From the NCBI GenBank assembly GCA_037953625.1, contig CM075656.1, positions 87,935,001 to 87,999,000 of the forward strand: DNA of 64,000 nt, written 5' to 3'. Shown one piece after another: positions 21,966-35,800 of this stretch; position 1 is the first letter of the stretch, and each line of letters starts with the position of its first letter. Below the pieces are notes generated by a model. The model was not told where the DNA came from. It saw nothing but the letters and a program-made list of their open reading frames with translations, and ran no database searches. This DNA comes from Crotalaria pallida (taxonomy: Eukaryota > Streptophyta > Magnoliopsida > Fabales > Fabaceae). The translations under genes and the position numbers were made by a program.

Positions 21966-22157
21966 TTTTTTAGTGTACACCAACCGTTACCCGGATTTGG
22001 TTTATCCAAAATCCGACTCATCCGGTTCGACCCAACTGAGCTCGCACTAAGCGGTAAGCGTCTCCCACCGGGGGTTGCTCCATACCCAAGGCTCGAACTC
22101 GAGACCAGTTGGTTAAAGGACCAAGTGAGCTACCACTTGACCAACCTCACGTTGGTA
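21966..22157 (-). mobile_element. tRNA-derived SINE with 16-bp target duplications
   Basis: On the minus strand the head has an A-box (TGGTCAAGTGGTAGCTCAC) and a B-box-like GAGTTCGAGCC about 40 bp on, then a GC-richer body and a short A-tail (T run 21966-21971). The 16-mer TTCCAATGCATTCTTT lies at both ends, at 21950-21965 and 22158-22173. The exact duplication implies a fairly recent insertion by LINE-type machinery. Confidence 0.88.
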
Positions 22158-22173
22158 TTCCAATGCATTCTTT

Positions 22174-23470
22174 ATGTTTATGAAACAGGGTATTCTGATT
22201 TATGATTAAATATGTTCTAATATAATAATCAAATAAAAAAAACAAAATGTTTAATTTTGATTAATCATAATAAAATTGATAATCATATAAAAATGCTAAA
22301 TTATCTATCAAATAAGCAAGAAATATCTCTTATAAACAATGTTAGAGATAATACAAAATTTATAAAATCATTTAGAATAATTCTTTAGTGTAGGGTTTGA
22401 TCTGAACCACCACTATATTTTATATAACTCTTTTTGGCTATTGCTTGATAATAATCTTAATCTTTAAAAATATTGAATGAAAAAAATTAAAATATTAACA
22501 AACTGTGCATCGTATAGATGAAAAGCAAGTTAATTATATTATTACATTACTAATTAAAAAATATATAATCTAAGTATTAAATGATTAAAATTTTTCTAAA
22601 TGTGATTCAATCTTTATCATGTGCGCATAAAAAATACTTTATCGATAAAGATAAAATTTAATTCAATGACTAAAATTATTCAAAAGGTGAAAGATGTCAC
22701 ACACAAAAAGGACATAATCAATTTAATATAATTCAGAATAACAAGAAGAAAAAAGGGCGTTTGTTATTGATTTGATCTTGATCCCAATTGTGCATCTAAC
22801 TCACCAACCCCTTATTTAGAGAATCATCATTGTTGGACCACCGCGTACCTTTTATAAGGCAAAACTGGCGTAAAAGTAAAATGTTAAAGATAATGACTAT
22901 TTTAAATTTTAAAATTTGTGTTGGGATAATGATTTTACTTTTTTAATATTATTTTAAGATATTTTTGTTGAAGATAATGATTTTTTTTTTCCGGGATAAT
23001 GATTTCAGATACGGATAATGATTAAATAAATTTGAATAATTTATTTAATTTCAAATTGTATTTTTTGTTTGAGATAATGATTATCTACACATTTTGGTGC
23101 GAGCAATGGGATAATGATTTTACTCTTTTAATATTTTTTAAAAATATTTTTGTTGATTAAATAAATTTAAATAATTTATTTAATTTCAAATTTTAATTTT
23201 TTGTTTGAGACAATGATTATCTACCTGCAAACGTTTTAGTGCGAATAAACCTTCACGCAACTAACGTGGTGCATCGAAAGGAAATTTTTTATATAATAGA
23301 TAGATAGTAGAATAATAGATTACTGATTAAAAAAAGGTATAATCTAATTATTAAATGATTAAAAATTTTCTAAATGGGATTCAATCTTTATTATATGCAC
23401 ATAAAAAAAATATTTTATCGATAAAGATAAACTAGCTGTGTTAGTTTAAAAAAAAATAAAATAAAATTAT
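22174..23470. other. AT-rich tract upstream of the BRWD gene, with repeat modules
   Basis: No gene is seen. From 22915 to 23260 a module with GGATAATGATT, AATAATTTATTTAATTTC and TTTGGTGCGAG-type words occurs at least twice in tandem. It is the inverse of 21395-21600. A TATATAATAGATAGATAG stretch near 23290-23307 could be a Helitron or other element end. A diverged pair of short segments (22555-22680 and 23335-23430, both with AAATG(T/G)GATTCAATCTTTA) also indicates duplication. Confidence 0.45.
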
Positions 23471-23479
23471 ATGAGAGAT

Positions 23480-24138
23480 ATTAGTACAGTGAAGGTGCCG
23501 CAAAGGTTTAAAACGCATCGTTTTGCTCAATCCGAATTCTCTTCCTCACTCCGTTTTTCTCTTCTTCTTTCCCTGTGCCATTCTCCATTCTTATTATTAT
23601 TATTATTTTTCTGTGCTTCCATTCTACTCTCAGCACAGAGCTCCCTCCGCGAATCTAAATTCCAATTCGCATTGTGGCGCGTGTTTCCCACTCGACTCTC
23701 TCAAACCCTTTCTAATAACTCTGCACAATTTCAACTTCCCCATAGCACCACCACTCTCTCTTTCAAATTTCATAATCCACAGGTACACCAAGTAGCCACC
23801 ACGCTCTTTTAACCTTGTGCACACTCAATTCCGTTAATGACTCTTTTTAATGAGGAATATTCGCTTTTAAATTTTGAAAATTGGAAATTTTTGAAGTTTG
23901 ATTTTTTTTTTGTTGTAGAGGAATTGGTGTTTTTTTGTGTGTGTGTGCACGTGTTGAATTTGTTTGATTTGTTTTGTGTTGGCATTGTAACAGCTTGTTG
24001 TGTTTGGTTTATGTGGTTGTGAAGCTTTTGGAATATTGAATTTAGGGTTTATTTATTTATTTTTTAATGGTGCAGAGGAATGTGTTTTGGAGTGGTGGAC
24101 ACTGCTTCTCTGCTTGAATCCGTCACTCGTTCGTAAAG
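23480..24138 (+). other. Putative 5' untranslated exons of the BRWD gene
   Basis: A pyrimidine-rich segment from about 23480 ends at a donor (CCACAG|gtacac) at 23782. A second small exon 24076-24138 is framed by tgcag and AAAG|gtttga. Neither has a long conserved frame, and the first conserved coding exon starts at 25562 after ttaacag. The split UTR is inferred from splice signals and composition. The transcription start is not fixed. A short upstream ORF from 23471 could be translated, but looks like a by-product of the CT-rich leader. Confidence 0.5.
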
Positions 24139-25565
24139 GTTTGATTTTTACTTTTGATTGATTTTGAATGGAATGCGATGGAATTTACGAGAGAATCGTT
24201 CCTTTGTCGTGTTTTTAAAACCTGAATGTGGATTGACAGTTTATTTTTGGTCTTATTATTACATTTTGCGCGTAACGGTGTATACCTCGTTGATGATTTT
24301 GGAATGTGAATATAGGGTTTGCATTTTTGTTTTTTTCGCTTCTGTTTGCTGATCCTTTCCTGTTCATATCTTTTGATGTTTTGTGCTTAGGTTTTGATGT
24401 TTCGGGAGAGTGATCATCCTTTTAGAAGTGTTGTAGATTAGATGGGATATCATGGAGTTGGATGATGTTAATGCTGTGTTTAACTTGAATATGTGAAGAA
24501 CTAATAGCTAGCATTAGGGCATATTTTAGTGTAACAATTGAGGTGCTTCTGTTGTTATATGGCTGAAGTGTTGCCACTTGTTAGACATATTATATAGGCA
24601 AGCTAGAAGTGGGACGATGGAGTGGAAAACGTCAGATTATTAAATTGGAAGTCTAGTTTGAAGGTTCACCTTGCTGAAACTAAATAGTGAATTCGGATAT
24701 CTAGTTCATACTGTCATTGAGTTACTTATGGCTTTAATAGATGCCAGGGAATTACCTTTCCATGATCTTGTAGACCTGTTGAACCTTATACCAGGGGTGC
24801 CAAAAGGAAAAAGAAACCAAAAAAGTTCGCTTAATTTATTGCTGGATTAGATACTTATTCTGAAGGACTTTTTGGTGATTTTAGGTGACGATTTGTAATT
24901 AGTTGTAGCTGTCTAGCTGAGAAAGCAAACTAATAAAAAAGATTTAAAGAGGGGACAAAATGACCCTCGTCTTTTTGATGCTTGCTTGTTTCATTAACAT
25001 GCCAATGCCATCACCAAAACTCCAAACTCAACGTGAAGAGGTTTTTACACTAGAACTTTAGCAGTTTCTTTTTTTTAAAGTGTCATTGTCATTTCTCTTG
25101 GTGGATACCAATGGCATTATTATTATTATTATATTATTATATGTATGTATGTATATTTTTTTTTTGGAGGGGGCGTATTTTGTTTGTTGGTTTTAAAATT
25201 GTCGTTAATCAGGTCTCTTCTTCAGTTGCCTAATTCTCAACTGAAATTTATGCAGGCGCATTCTTGTGGGGTGAGGGTAAGATTGTGAAGATATGGTAGT
25301 TAAGAATTATCATTTTGTTTTTAGGGGTACGATGGAGTTAAGGGAGATAGGCAGGTCTAAGATGGTTCTAATTTTGTTTTGTCAGTATCCTTATTGATGA
25401 ATCAAAATCAGAATCTTGGTCATTGGACATTTGTTGCTCTTCTACCTATAATGATTTCCTTTATAATTGTCTTTCAATTTTCAACTTTTAGTATTACAAT
25501 TTTTTTTATTAGAGGGGGAGTTTGAAATTGGTACTTCATTTGTTCCTTTGATGCTTAACAGGAAT

Positions 25566-25913
25566 ATGGCTTTGCAAAAGTATGTTCCTTCTGGTGATGC
25601 ACCTACTGTGAAAATGAAGCGTCTGAGTTTTTCCAGTAAGGTGTCTGAGAAAGCCAAGCTTGAGGTGGCAATTCAGAATCATGCCACAGATGTGGATGTT
25701 GACCATAGGGAAATTTATTTTCTCATTATGCGCTTTCTTTCTGCTGGGCCTTGTCATAAGACTTGCGTACAGTTCTGGAATGAACTTCTTGAACATCAAC
25801 TTTTACCTAGAAGGTATCATGCATGGTATTCAAGGAGTGGAGCACATAGTGGAGCTGAAGATGATGATGGTCTATCATTGCCTTTAAGTTACAATAAGTT
25901 GGTGGAGAGGTAT

Positions 25914-25958
<45 letters not shown>

Positions 25959-28900
25959 TATGGCTTAGCCTTTTGCTTATAAAAAAAAATAAAATATATG
26001 GTTTAGCCTTTTACTGTCGATGAATATTTTTCTTTTCATTCTGTTAAACTCTGTAATGTACAGCAGCACAGCAGCGCAAGCGCTGGTTCATTTTTTCATT
26101 CATGTTTATAATCTTATTGTTAATGTTAATGTATTAACACCTTGTCATTCTGGTTGGCGGCGTATGTGCTGTTGTTTTATGCTGTAACTAGGGAACCAAT
26201 TACGATTCTGCAATTTGTATGCAACTGTTCTCGTTTATGATATTTTCATAGATCATTGATGTTAGAATTAATTCCTATGTAGGTATCCCCACATTGAAAA
26301 GGATCACTTGGTAAAACTATTGAAGCAATTGTTACTAAATACAGTGTCCCCATCACCGGGCATGAGCAGTGGAAATGCTCCAAATGCAGCTGATGTACCT
26401 ACTCTTCTGGGAACGGGTTCATTTTCTCTTGTGTGCGGTATGTGTCATTTATTTGTGGTTTGATTATTATCAACTTTGAGCACTTTAGAGTTTAGATTGG
26501 TGTGAAAATTCCCACACTGAATTGTCAAATTACTGATTAGGGAATAAAGTTTGCCCTTATTAACTTTGCCGTCAATTGAATTAGCTTTGCCTTTCTTTAT
26601 CTGTATTTATTAGATTTTTTTCTCTATTATAGGTGACAAGGATAAAATGAATGAAGAAGTCAAAAGGCCACCTCCTCACATGCGTTGGCCTCATCTGAAA
26701 GCAAATCAGGTTCATGGGCTTAATTTGAGAGAAATTGGGGGTGGTTTCCCTAGACACCATCGTGCACCATCTATACGTGCTGCATGCTATGCCATCGCGA
26801 AACCTTCTACCATGGTACAGAAGATGCAAAACATCAAGAGGATAAGAGGACACCGTAATGCTGTGTATTGTGGTAGGTTATTCTGTATAGTACTAAATAT
26901 TCTAGGTTATATGCAGAGCTTTCTTTTAAGTTGGTAGTGCCAGTACAATTGTGAAAATGAGAATTGACCTTATTTATGTTTTTCTTCCTTTAATGGTTGT
27001 AGTCGACACTTGACACGTGATTGAGGAGAGGCATTTTTTTTAATGTTGGTAACAATTAGTCTTGGTGCAGCGGTAAGGTTGCTGCCTTGTAACCTGGAGG
27101 TCATTGGATCAAATCCTCGAAACAGCCTCTCCTCTTGCAGGGATAAGGCTGCATACGTTTACCCTCCCCATACCCCACTAGGTGGAAGCCTTGTTCACTG
27201 GGCCGCCCTTTAACAGTTTTTGTAAATGATGATTGATGGAGGAGTTTGAGTCCCATATCACTTGAGTTTGAGACATGGGGCAGAGATTTAAAGTAAAGGA
27301 ACTTGCCTCTTTAGATCTGGCTTTTTATAGTGCGTTCTCATCTACATCAGTATTTATCAAAGTCCTGTTTGTCTACCCAATGTAGTTAAATAAACTTTAT
27401 GAGGGGAGAATTTAAGCCGTAAACTAAAGAATTCTCTTGAAAGTAATAGAGGATTTAAATTCTTTGCTGAGTGCCACAACACATTGGCCTCCACTTGTTT
27501 TTACCAAAAAGCGTTAAAGTGAACCATAATCTGCTTTGAATTAACAGAACTTAGGAATAATTTTTTTCTTATTTTTAGTGAACTCATTTTCTGTGCCTTC
27601 CCAAGATAGATTAAATTTAAACTGCCCTAGGTCTTATACTCTTACTGTGGGTATTCTTTCCTCTGCTGCTTTCTTGAATCCTTCTATTCTTTTAGAGGCT
27701 GGCTGCCTCTGTCATGCAACTGAGTTTAACTTTACATGTGTACTGCAGCTATATTTGATCGGTCAGGGAGATATGTAATTACTGGTTCAGATGATCGACT
27801 TGTAAAAATTTGGTCAATGGAAACAGCATATCTTTTGGCTAGTTGTCGTGGACATGATGTGAGTCTGTTTTGAACTGTGAATATGTCTTCTCCATTTTAT
27901 ATGGATTTCCATTGCTTTAATATATGTTGACAATTAGATTGAATTACATGCTATATTTGATAGGGTGACATCACCGACTTGGCTGTGAGTTCAAACAATG
28001 CTTTAGTTGCATCTGCATCCAATGACTGTGTTATTCGAGTTGTAAGCTTCCATGTCACTTAATCAAGTTCCTGTTTTCGTTTTTTTTTACTCTCTCCCTT
28101 CTCTCGTTTTTTTTTGTTGGTGCACTTAATGTTTGATTACCTGATTTTCATAGTGGCGCTTGCCTGATGGCTTACCAATATCAGTTTTGCGGGGACATAC
28201 TGGAGCTGTTACAGCCATAGCGTTTAGTCCCAGACCTGGTGCTGTATTCCAGCTTTTATCGTAAGTCTTATGTTCTACGAAGAAAGAAAAGGGGATTATA
28301 ATGTATTTTTATGCCTGGGCCCTGCAACATGGATGCATGTCATGTCATCAACTGCAATAGTTTCATTCCTTTTACAAAAATTGCTCACTAAACTTGAAGG
28401 CATCGTACTAATTGCGAGGTGTTTTACGTTGACAGTTGGTAATGAGAACCATCACACAAATGTATATAGTGTGTTAAGTATGACATGCAACAACTCCTTC
28501 TTCGACCATAAGATGGACAAATATTTGATCTATATATCATAAGATGGACAAATATTTGTTATTTTTGTTCTATAAAAAATAATTTGATTAATACATCGTT
28601 ATTTCCTTTTACTTTAGGCCTGCAACATAATTGTTTATGAAATATTGGGGAAGGGGGATACTTTTTATGTAGAGAGTCACCTGTACCTTCTGTTAGTTTA
28701 TCTCTGAGTGTTGGGTTGGTGCATCAAATAATTAAAGTGGCCCTTTAATAGTTTAATTTCTTCTTGTTCTTGATACCTTTAAGTGAGAGACTATGTTATG
28801 TGATTGTGACACTACCTTTTCATCTTCAAGCTTCAGGTTTTTGTATGCATTTAACCTTCTGGCACTATTTCAATGTATGATCTTTACCCTTAGACATTCC

Positions 28901-29797
28901 AGGTTTTCTGTTATAAATAAACTTTGTGATGTTTTGTATACTTTGCAGTTCCTCTGATGATGGAACCTGTAGGATATGGGATGCTAGGTATACACAGTCA
29001 ACTCCAAGAATATATGTTCCAAAGCCTTCAGATTCTGCAAATGGTTAGTTGATTGTTTGTGAACTGTGATTGAGTGACTCCTTCCTGATGAAAGGAATTG
29101 ACTTGGAATACCTTTTGTCCTTAGGGAAGAGCAATGGCCCATCTACAAGCACTTTGCCACAAAGCCATCAGATTTTTTGCTGTGCATTTAATGCTAATGG
29201 AACTGTCTTTGTCACTGGTAGCTCTGACAATCTTGCTAGGGTATGTATGTTGTGCTTACTTATAGTTGACCGACGTGCAATAATATATTCTGTATTCTTT
29301 ATTATTGAAGGTAAATGTTGGTTGTATTGGTTTTATGAAAAATATTGTTGGTTGTATTGGCTTTTTAGAAAATAATAAGCTCTTTCACATTTTAGTTCTT
29401 TCCCCTTACTTTTGACTTCTGGTTTGTGTTTGTGAAATGTGACGGTCTGAGGAAGAAGTAACCTCTAAAGGCAGAAGGTAAATCCTCTTTTCTAGGTAGG
29501 GGAGTCTCAAATCAGAGTCCATGTCCATTCATCACCACTATCTTTTGATTAGTGCTAGTTGATTCCTAGTATTAGAGTAAACTAGTGAATGAGAAAGTGT
29601 GAACTCTCAGAATCATCTAGAGATTTAGTTAGGTATCCATCCAGCTATTATACTTGATAGCTGGCCTGGCAATGTGATGAGTAGCTCTGTAGCTGAGTAC
29701 TCCTTCTATAGAAGGCCATGTAACTGTTTCTGTTTAGTGATGAGAATCACAATTATTCTTTCAACACTTCTCTGTTATTAGTTCTCTTTCTCTCTCC

Positions 29798-29833
<36 letters not shown>

Positions 29834-32800
29834 CCGTCTTTTGTCTGGTCAAGTTATATCGATTACTTCTCACCTCCTATCAGTTGGTGATGATTTTCTA
29901 TGCTCTCACTAGTTTGGAGTTTTCTGACCACCTTGACATGGTCACTGGCCATTTTTGTTTTGCTTTTAAATGTTAACAATGCCTCCACAATTGGCTACTT
30001 GATACCTTACGGCCCCAATACTTACTAAGAAAATAGTTTTTGAGATGTTTTTTCCTTTTCAGTTATTAAGATTTAAGACTATCCAGCTGTAATCAGACAT
30101 TGTTAACTATGTCTTTGCCTCGGCTTGTTAAATAAATTTTTCAAGAGCTTATAATTAAACGTTGAGAGGGATTTTGGTTGAAAAGCTTTATTGATTGTAA
30201 AATAATCAAAGCCAGATATACACTGACTGAATTTGTTAAATGGATTTTCTGTTTGAAACTTTCTTAAGCTAACTTAAAGATTTTGCAGGTCTGGATAGCT
30301 TGTAAACTAAGTGCGAATGACACTGACCAACCAAATCATGAGATTGATGTGCTATCTGGGCATGAAAACGATGTTAATTATGTGCAATTTAGGTTAGTAT
30401 GTTCCAGTATGTTGTAAATTTTTACAGATATGATTTTTGTATGCTGATGGCTATCACTCCATATTTTGCAGTGGATGTGGTGTGCCGTCTAGATTTTCCA
30501 TGGCAGAAACTTGGAAGGAGGAAAATATTCCCAAATTTAAGAATTCCTGGTATGTGTGTTTCTTTGAGAATTAGAAGTAGCATCTTGATTGATCTAACCC
30601 TTGGCCTCCTCCTTCTCCCCTTCTCTTGTCACAACTAAAAATGTCATATGTCCAGTTCTCAGTGCTTCCACTATCTAATTTATCTCAGTGGCTATATTTT
30701 ATTCCAGGTTGAATCATGACAATATAGTTACCTGCTCTCGTGATGGGAGTGCTATTATATGGATTCCCAAATCTCGTAGGTCACATGTAAGTCTTAGTCG
30801 AATATAATTCCATAGATGCTTTTTTCCCCCTCAAAGATAACGAGAATGGTTTGCCTACTTTAATTGTTCAAGTTGCATGAGATTACTTTGGTTATTGCTC
30901 AATGAGCGATAATATTTATATTTTAATTTGTTAAATTTTTTTCATTTAGGGAAGAAGTGGTCGCTGGACACGGGCATATCATCTGAGAGTTCCACCTCCA
31001 CCTATGCCTCCTCAACCCCAGAGAGGTGGTCCTCGTCAGAGAATTTTACCAACCCCACGTGGTGTAAATATGATTGCTTGGAGCCTAGACAACCGCTTTG
31101 TCCTTGCAGCTATTATGGGTAAGTTGGCGTTGGAAGATAGAATATTGGGAGAGAAAACAGAGAACTAAAATATGATTTCTATTATTGAAAACTGAATGAG
31201 TTGTACAACGAAGCTTGGTATTAATACCAGCTGCTTCATAACTACCTAACTGCCTCTGCTGTACACAATTTGCCATCCAAGCATTAATGTTTACTATAAC
31301 AGCTGATTTTGTTTCTCACCTCCTATCTTGCTCCCTCTTTATCTTCATGTATAAGTTACTGTGTGTGATATGATTTTGTTATTAGTGAGTATTTAACTAA
31401 AGTTGTGGAAAATTAATCTTACTTATATTGGCACTTTTGCCCCTCATTCAATTTACGAAGGTGGACAGTCAATTACAAGATATCACAACTGCCACAACTT
31501 GTTTTTGTCTTACCCCAGAAATCACTGTTTTGGTTGATTTATGACAAGTGATACGTGTCTTGGAATCCACAATCTTTAAATGAGATTTGGCAGGTCTGAT
31601 GAGGATAAATATGAATGCTTTACACCACCTGATTTAGAAGAATATTTTTTCCCTTGTCTATTTAGAGAATATTTTTTCCCTTGATCTGAAAATGTAATCA
31701 TTCAAGTAAAAAAATATTCAAAAGTACCATTCTCTTTTATAAAAAACATCATTAGACCTTTCACTCTGATTGATGAGAGTTGTCTAAAGACTTCTGGAAA
31801 AGGCTGGGTTGGATGGCATTGGCTAACAATAGATGTTCCCGAATCCTGTGGTATATTCGAGGAGAAATTTTTCTAGAGTCAGTCTACACAAAGTTGTGTA
31901 ATACTAAGTCCAACTAAGACTGATATAATTATTTTTAAATATAAAACAGCTATTTTGCACAGAAATTCGTGCATATTTTTTATATTTATTTAGTGAGATA
32001 ATGATGCATCTGTTTCTAATCGACTGAGTTTACGAAACATGTGTAGCGAACTCTGTAGAATATTACTCGAGAGCTTCTGTTATATTGAAAAATGCATGTA
32101 GTGTCTTAGTATCTTAGAGAACTATCAGTGTTAGTCATATTTCTCTTCTGCACTTGTCAAATATTTGTCGCAGGAAATCAGAAGTTTTGACAGGTTAAAC
32201 TGTCAAATTAGGATTGCTTTTGCCATGCCTCTATGTGCCCCATGTGATGTCAATATCTGAGCAATGAAACTGTTTATCATTATTTATATGTTCATGCATT
32301 GCTTTGTTATCATGCCAGTCTTGTGCCAGTGTGATGATCATGAAGCAGCAACTTTATTGTCCTTGTTTTGGGTTGGTAATAGACTGTTATTTATCTGACT
32401 GAAGGATATTCTGGCAGATTGCAGAATTTGTGTTTGGAATGCTTCTGATGGCAGCTTAGTACATTCATTAACTGGACACACTGAATCTGTAAGTGTTTAC
32501 TCTTTTGGTTTTGGTTTATCTCTCTTCTTTGATATAATTTTTACTGTCTTTTGCCAATATAATGTGAGGTAATGATTCTACGACTTTTTATGACAAGATT
32601 TAATTCACAAACATATCTGTTGCTTGGGTGTCCCTCAGTTTTAGTTTGAAAAATAGCTTTAGGACATGCAATTTTATTTGATTAATGTTTTAAGTAGTTG
32701 GCCTTTTCATTACATGATTCACAATGTGGTCAAGGGGATCAGCTTAGGCTGGATTGGGTTGGATACTGGTTCATTGTCATCACTTACCCCAGCATGCTTA

Positions 32801-35800
32801 TTTGCTTTTCAGTTGTTTTGTTGACTGCTTTTCTCTCTGATGATATACTAAGTTTGTTCTCTTGGTTTGAAGTCAGGTGTTGAAGAAAAAAAGGCATTAC
32901 AATTCCGAATGCTTATGTTTTCAAGAATCCAACTGGTGTAATTTAACTTGCTTTGTTTCTTTGCTCCTTTTTAGACTTATGTTCTGGATGTTCATCCTTT
33001 TAATCCCCGGATAGCTATGAGTGCTGGATATGATGGAAGAACCATTGTGTGGGATGTGAGTTACCAATTACATTAACTTGCAGATTAGTTTGCATTCCTT
33101 TTCTTTAGAACCACTTACTCATATTTCATGATTTCAGATATGGGAAGGCATGCCTATCCGGATATACGAAACATCTCGTTTCAAGTTGGTTGATGGGAAG
33201 TTTTCTCCGTAAGTACACAATGAGTATGCTTGCTTAGAACTTAATTTGCACCAAATTTTCTAGGCTTATTTGGTTGTTTGTTTATTTTCCAAAAGTTATT
33301 CTCATAGCATCATAATCATTTATAATTGTTATCTTTCAGCTAGTAGTAATTTAAATTGTAGACTTTATATATTAGGAATGTCTTAATTTTGTTCCCTTTT
33401 CCCCTGAATTCAAGGTTTTTTTTTTTTTTTTATAGCCCTCTCAAAAACAAATTGGAAACAGCGAAGGGCTCATTCTGATTTTTATAGTATAATAATAGAA
33501 TTCTATGTCTCATTGTATCACTACAATGGTGCAATGCACCATAGAATCTTAAATGTAAATCCAAACTCGGTATAACCCCAAAGCTAAGCATGCGAAAATT
33601 GAATTCTATATAGTTGTGCAGTTACATTTAAAACTATAAGAAGCAAATCACGTTATGACTTGCTTGATTTCAAGTGCCATTGCCTATTCTATGTGGTTCC
33701 AACTGTTGTTTTCTAGTAAAATTAATTAACCCCGACCTGTTAGGAAATCATCATTTGTTGGAGACAAGACATTTTAAGTTCTTACGGTTTTTATTATGAA
33801 ATATATATAAAAACACGGGGGAATTGCTATGTGGATATTTTTTTATCCATTGTGTTTCATAGATTTATTTGTACAGCACCTAATTAAGTTTGTGTTTTGT
33901 TGAATTGTATTTTTATGTCTTAGGGATGGGACATCAATTATACTTTCTGATGATGTTGGTCAGTTATACATATTGAGCACGGGTCAAGGTGAGTCCCAGA
34001 AAGATGCCAAATATGATCAGGTACGTATATTACTATGATGGTATCCTATTATTATTGTTGTTATTATTATTATTAGGGTTATACTTATATTAACCTCAGC
34101 CCTTGGGGCTGAGAATAAGGAGTTAAGTGTACATTGGGAGCTAAGTCCACTAGTTGTCAAAGTAATAAATTCTTTGTTTCAAAATGTTAATTTACTGTTT
34201 TGAACTTCTTATCTTCATCCCTAATGGCTGAGTTAACATTTTCCGTATTGTGAATATTATTATTATATTCTCCCTCGCTTAGTTTTGGCACTAACGTTGT
34301 CTGCCAAAATATGACAGTTCTTTCTAGGTGATTATCGACCTCTCATTCAAGATACCCACGGTAATGTACTTGACCAGGTTAGTTGATCGCTTGCTTTCTT
34401 TCTTTTCAATTATGAAGTCCTTCAAACATCTTTTTTTTTTTTTTTTTGGTTGGAAAACTACTAGATTTGTCCTCTAAATTATTTTCTGTTTATGAGGTTT
34501 TTTTGCTTGTTTCAAATTGGTCCCTTAAGTTATTTTATGTGGTCAAATCGGTGGCATAAGTTGTTTTTCGTTAGTCTGGTAGTTTAAAACCCATTTTTTG
34601 ATGGTACAATAGTTCTTTTCATTCTGACTGAATGACACCACCTCAACAACTGTATAGTGGATATCGGGATGGCCACTATACCGAATATTAAGGATACAAT
34701 ATAAATAATTTATACTGCACAAACAAATGCTTAAAATAAATTTGTCATCAGTATTACTGGTCATAGTCTGTACACTATCAATCTATGGCATGCAAGTTAA
34801 TGCGAAGTCAAGGAGCTTAAGGAAAAACAAAGAGTACAGTATCGGCTCTTTAGGAGTATGCGGCTTTTTTAGTTTTTTATATTCATATTCATATACTTAT
34901 CTTTTTACCTCAATTGAAAGATTATGCACAGAAATGCTCTTCTCCTTGCTTGTCTTAAGAAAATTCTCAATGCTGTTATTTATTTTAAATAGAAAATGGG
35001 CTTACAAATCAGCCTGGTCAGACTTTTTAATGCATTTAAAGAATTGTAATGCAAAAAGAAAAGTGTACTTTTGTACATAATCTCTCACTCGGAAACGGAA
35101 TATATATGTCACAAAGCCTAATGTTGAAAATTTCACACCCTCATATTTACTGATGCATTTTGTGGTAGACCATCTTCCACCCCTGATGTCATAAAATTTG
35201 TTAATATAAACATAAGGTATTATGCCTTGCGAACCTTCTTGTTTAAACTGGCTTTCTTTAAAGTTTTGGGTCTGTTTTGAAATCATATTTTGTCTGCAAC
35301 AACTTTACATCTGCATTCCTAATTTTAAGTAATTTTAATTTTTGATTCAGGAAACTCAGATTATTCCATATCGACGGAATATGCAAGATTTGATTTGTGA
35401 TTCAGGTTGATTTGTCTTCTTGGGTCTATCCTTTATATGTATCAATTTCTTTGTTGTATTTTTTGTGTTTTTTCCTCATCTCATTTATATACTTACACAT
35501 TGTTGGTTAAATGCGGTAAAACTTCCAGCACTGATTCCATACCCAGAACCTTATCAGAGTGAATTTCAGCGAAGACGATTAGGAGCTTTAGGCCTTGAGT
35601 GGCGCCCATCAACGCTGAAGCTTGCTGTTGGTCCTGACTTCAGCTTGGACCCAGATTATCATATGCTTCCATTGGCAGACTTAGATATGCTTATAGAACC
35701 ACTTCCAGAGTTAATAAATGCTATGGATTGGGAGCCAGAAATCGAAGTGTTTAGTGATGATGCGGATTCAGAATATAATGTCACTGAAGATTGCTCTTCT

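Noticed and set aside
21966..22157. Possible tRNA gene
   Set aside because: A- and B-boxes are present, but there is no cloverleaf-length body, and target duplications show a SINE.
23471..23824. Overlapping ORFs on both strands at the BRWD 5' end
   Set aside because: They lie in a CT-rich leader ending at a splice donor; the conserved protein starts at 25566.
25467..25565. Upstream in-frame extension of the first coding exon
   Set aside because: A splice acceptor at 25561 cuts it off, and the extra residues are hydrophobic intron sequence.
34727..35080. 117-codon plus-strand ORF
   Set aside because: Within intron 34378-35350 of the BRWD gene; AT-rich and not conserved-looking.
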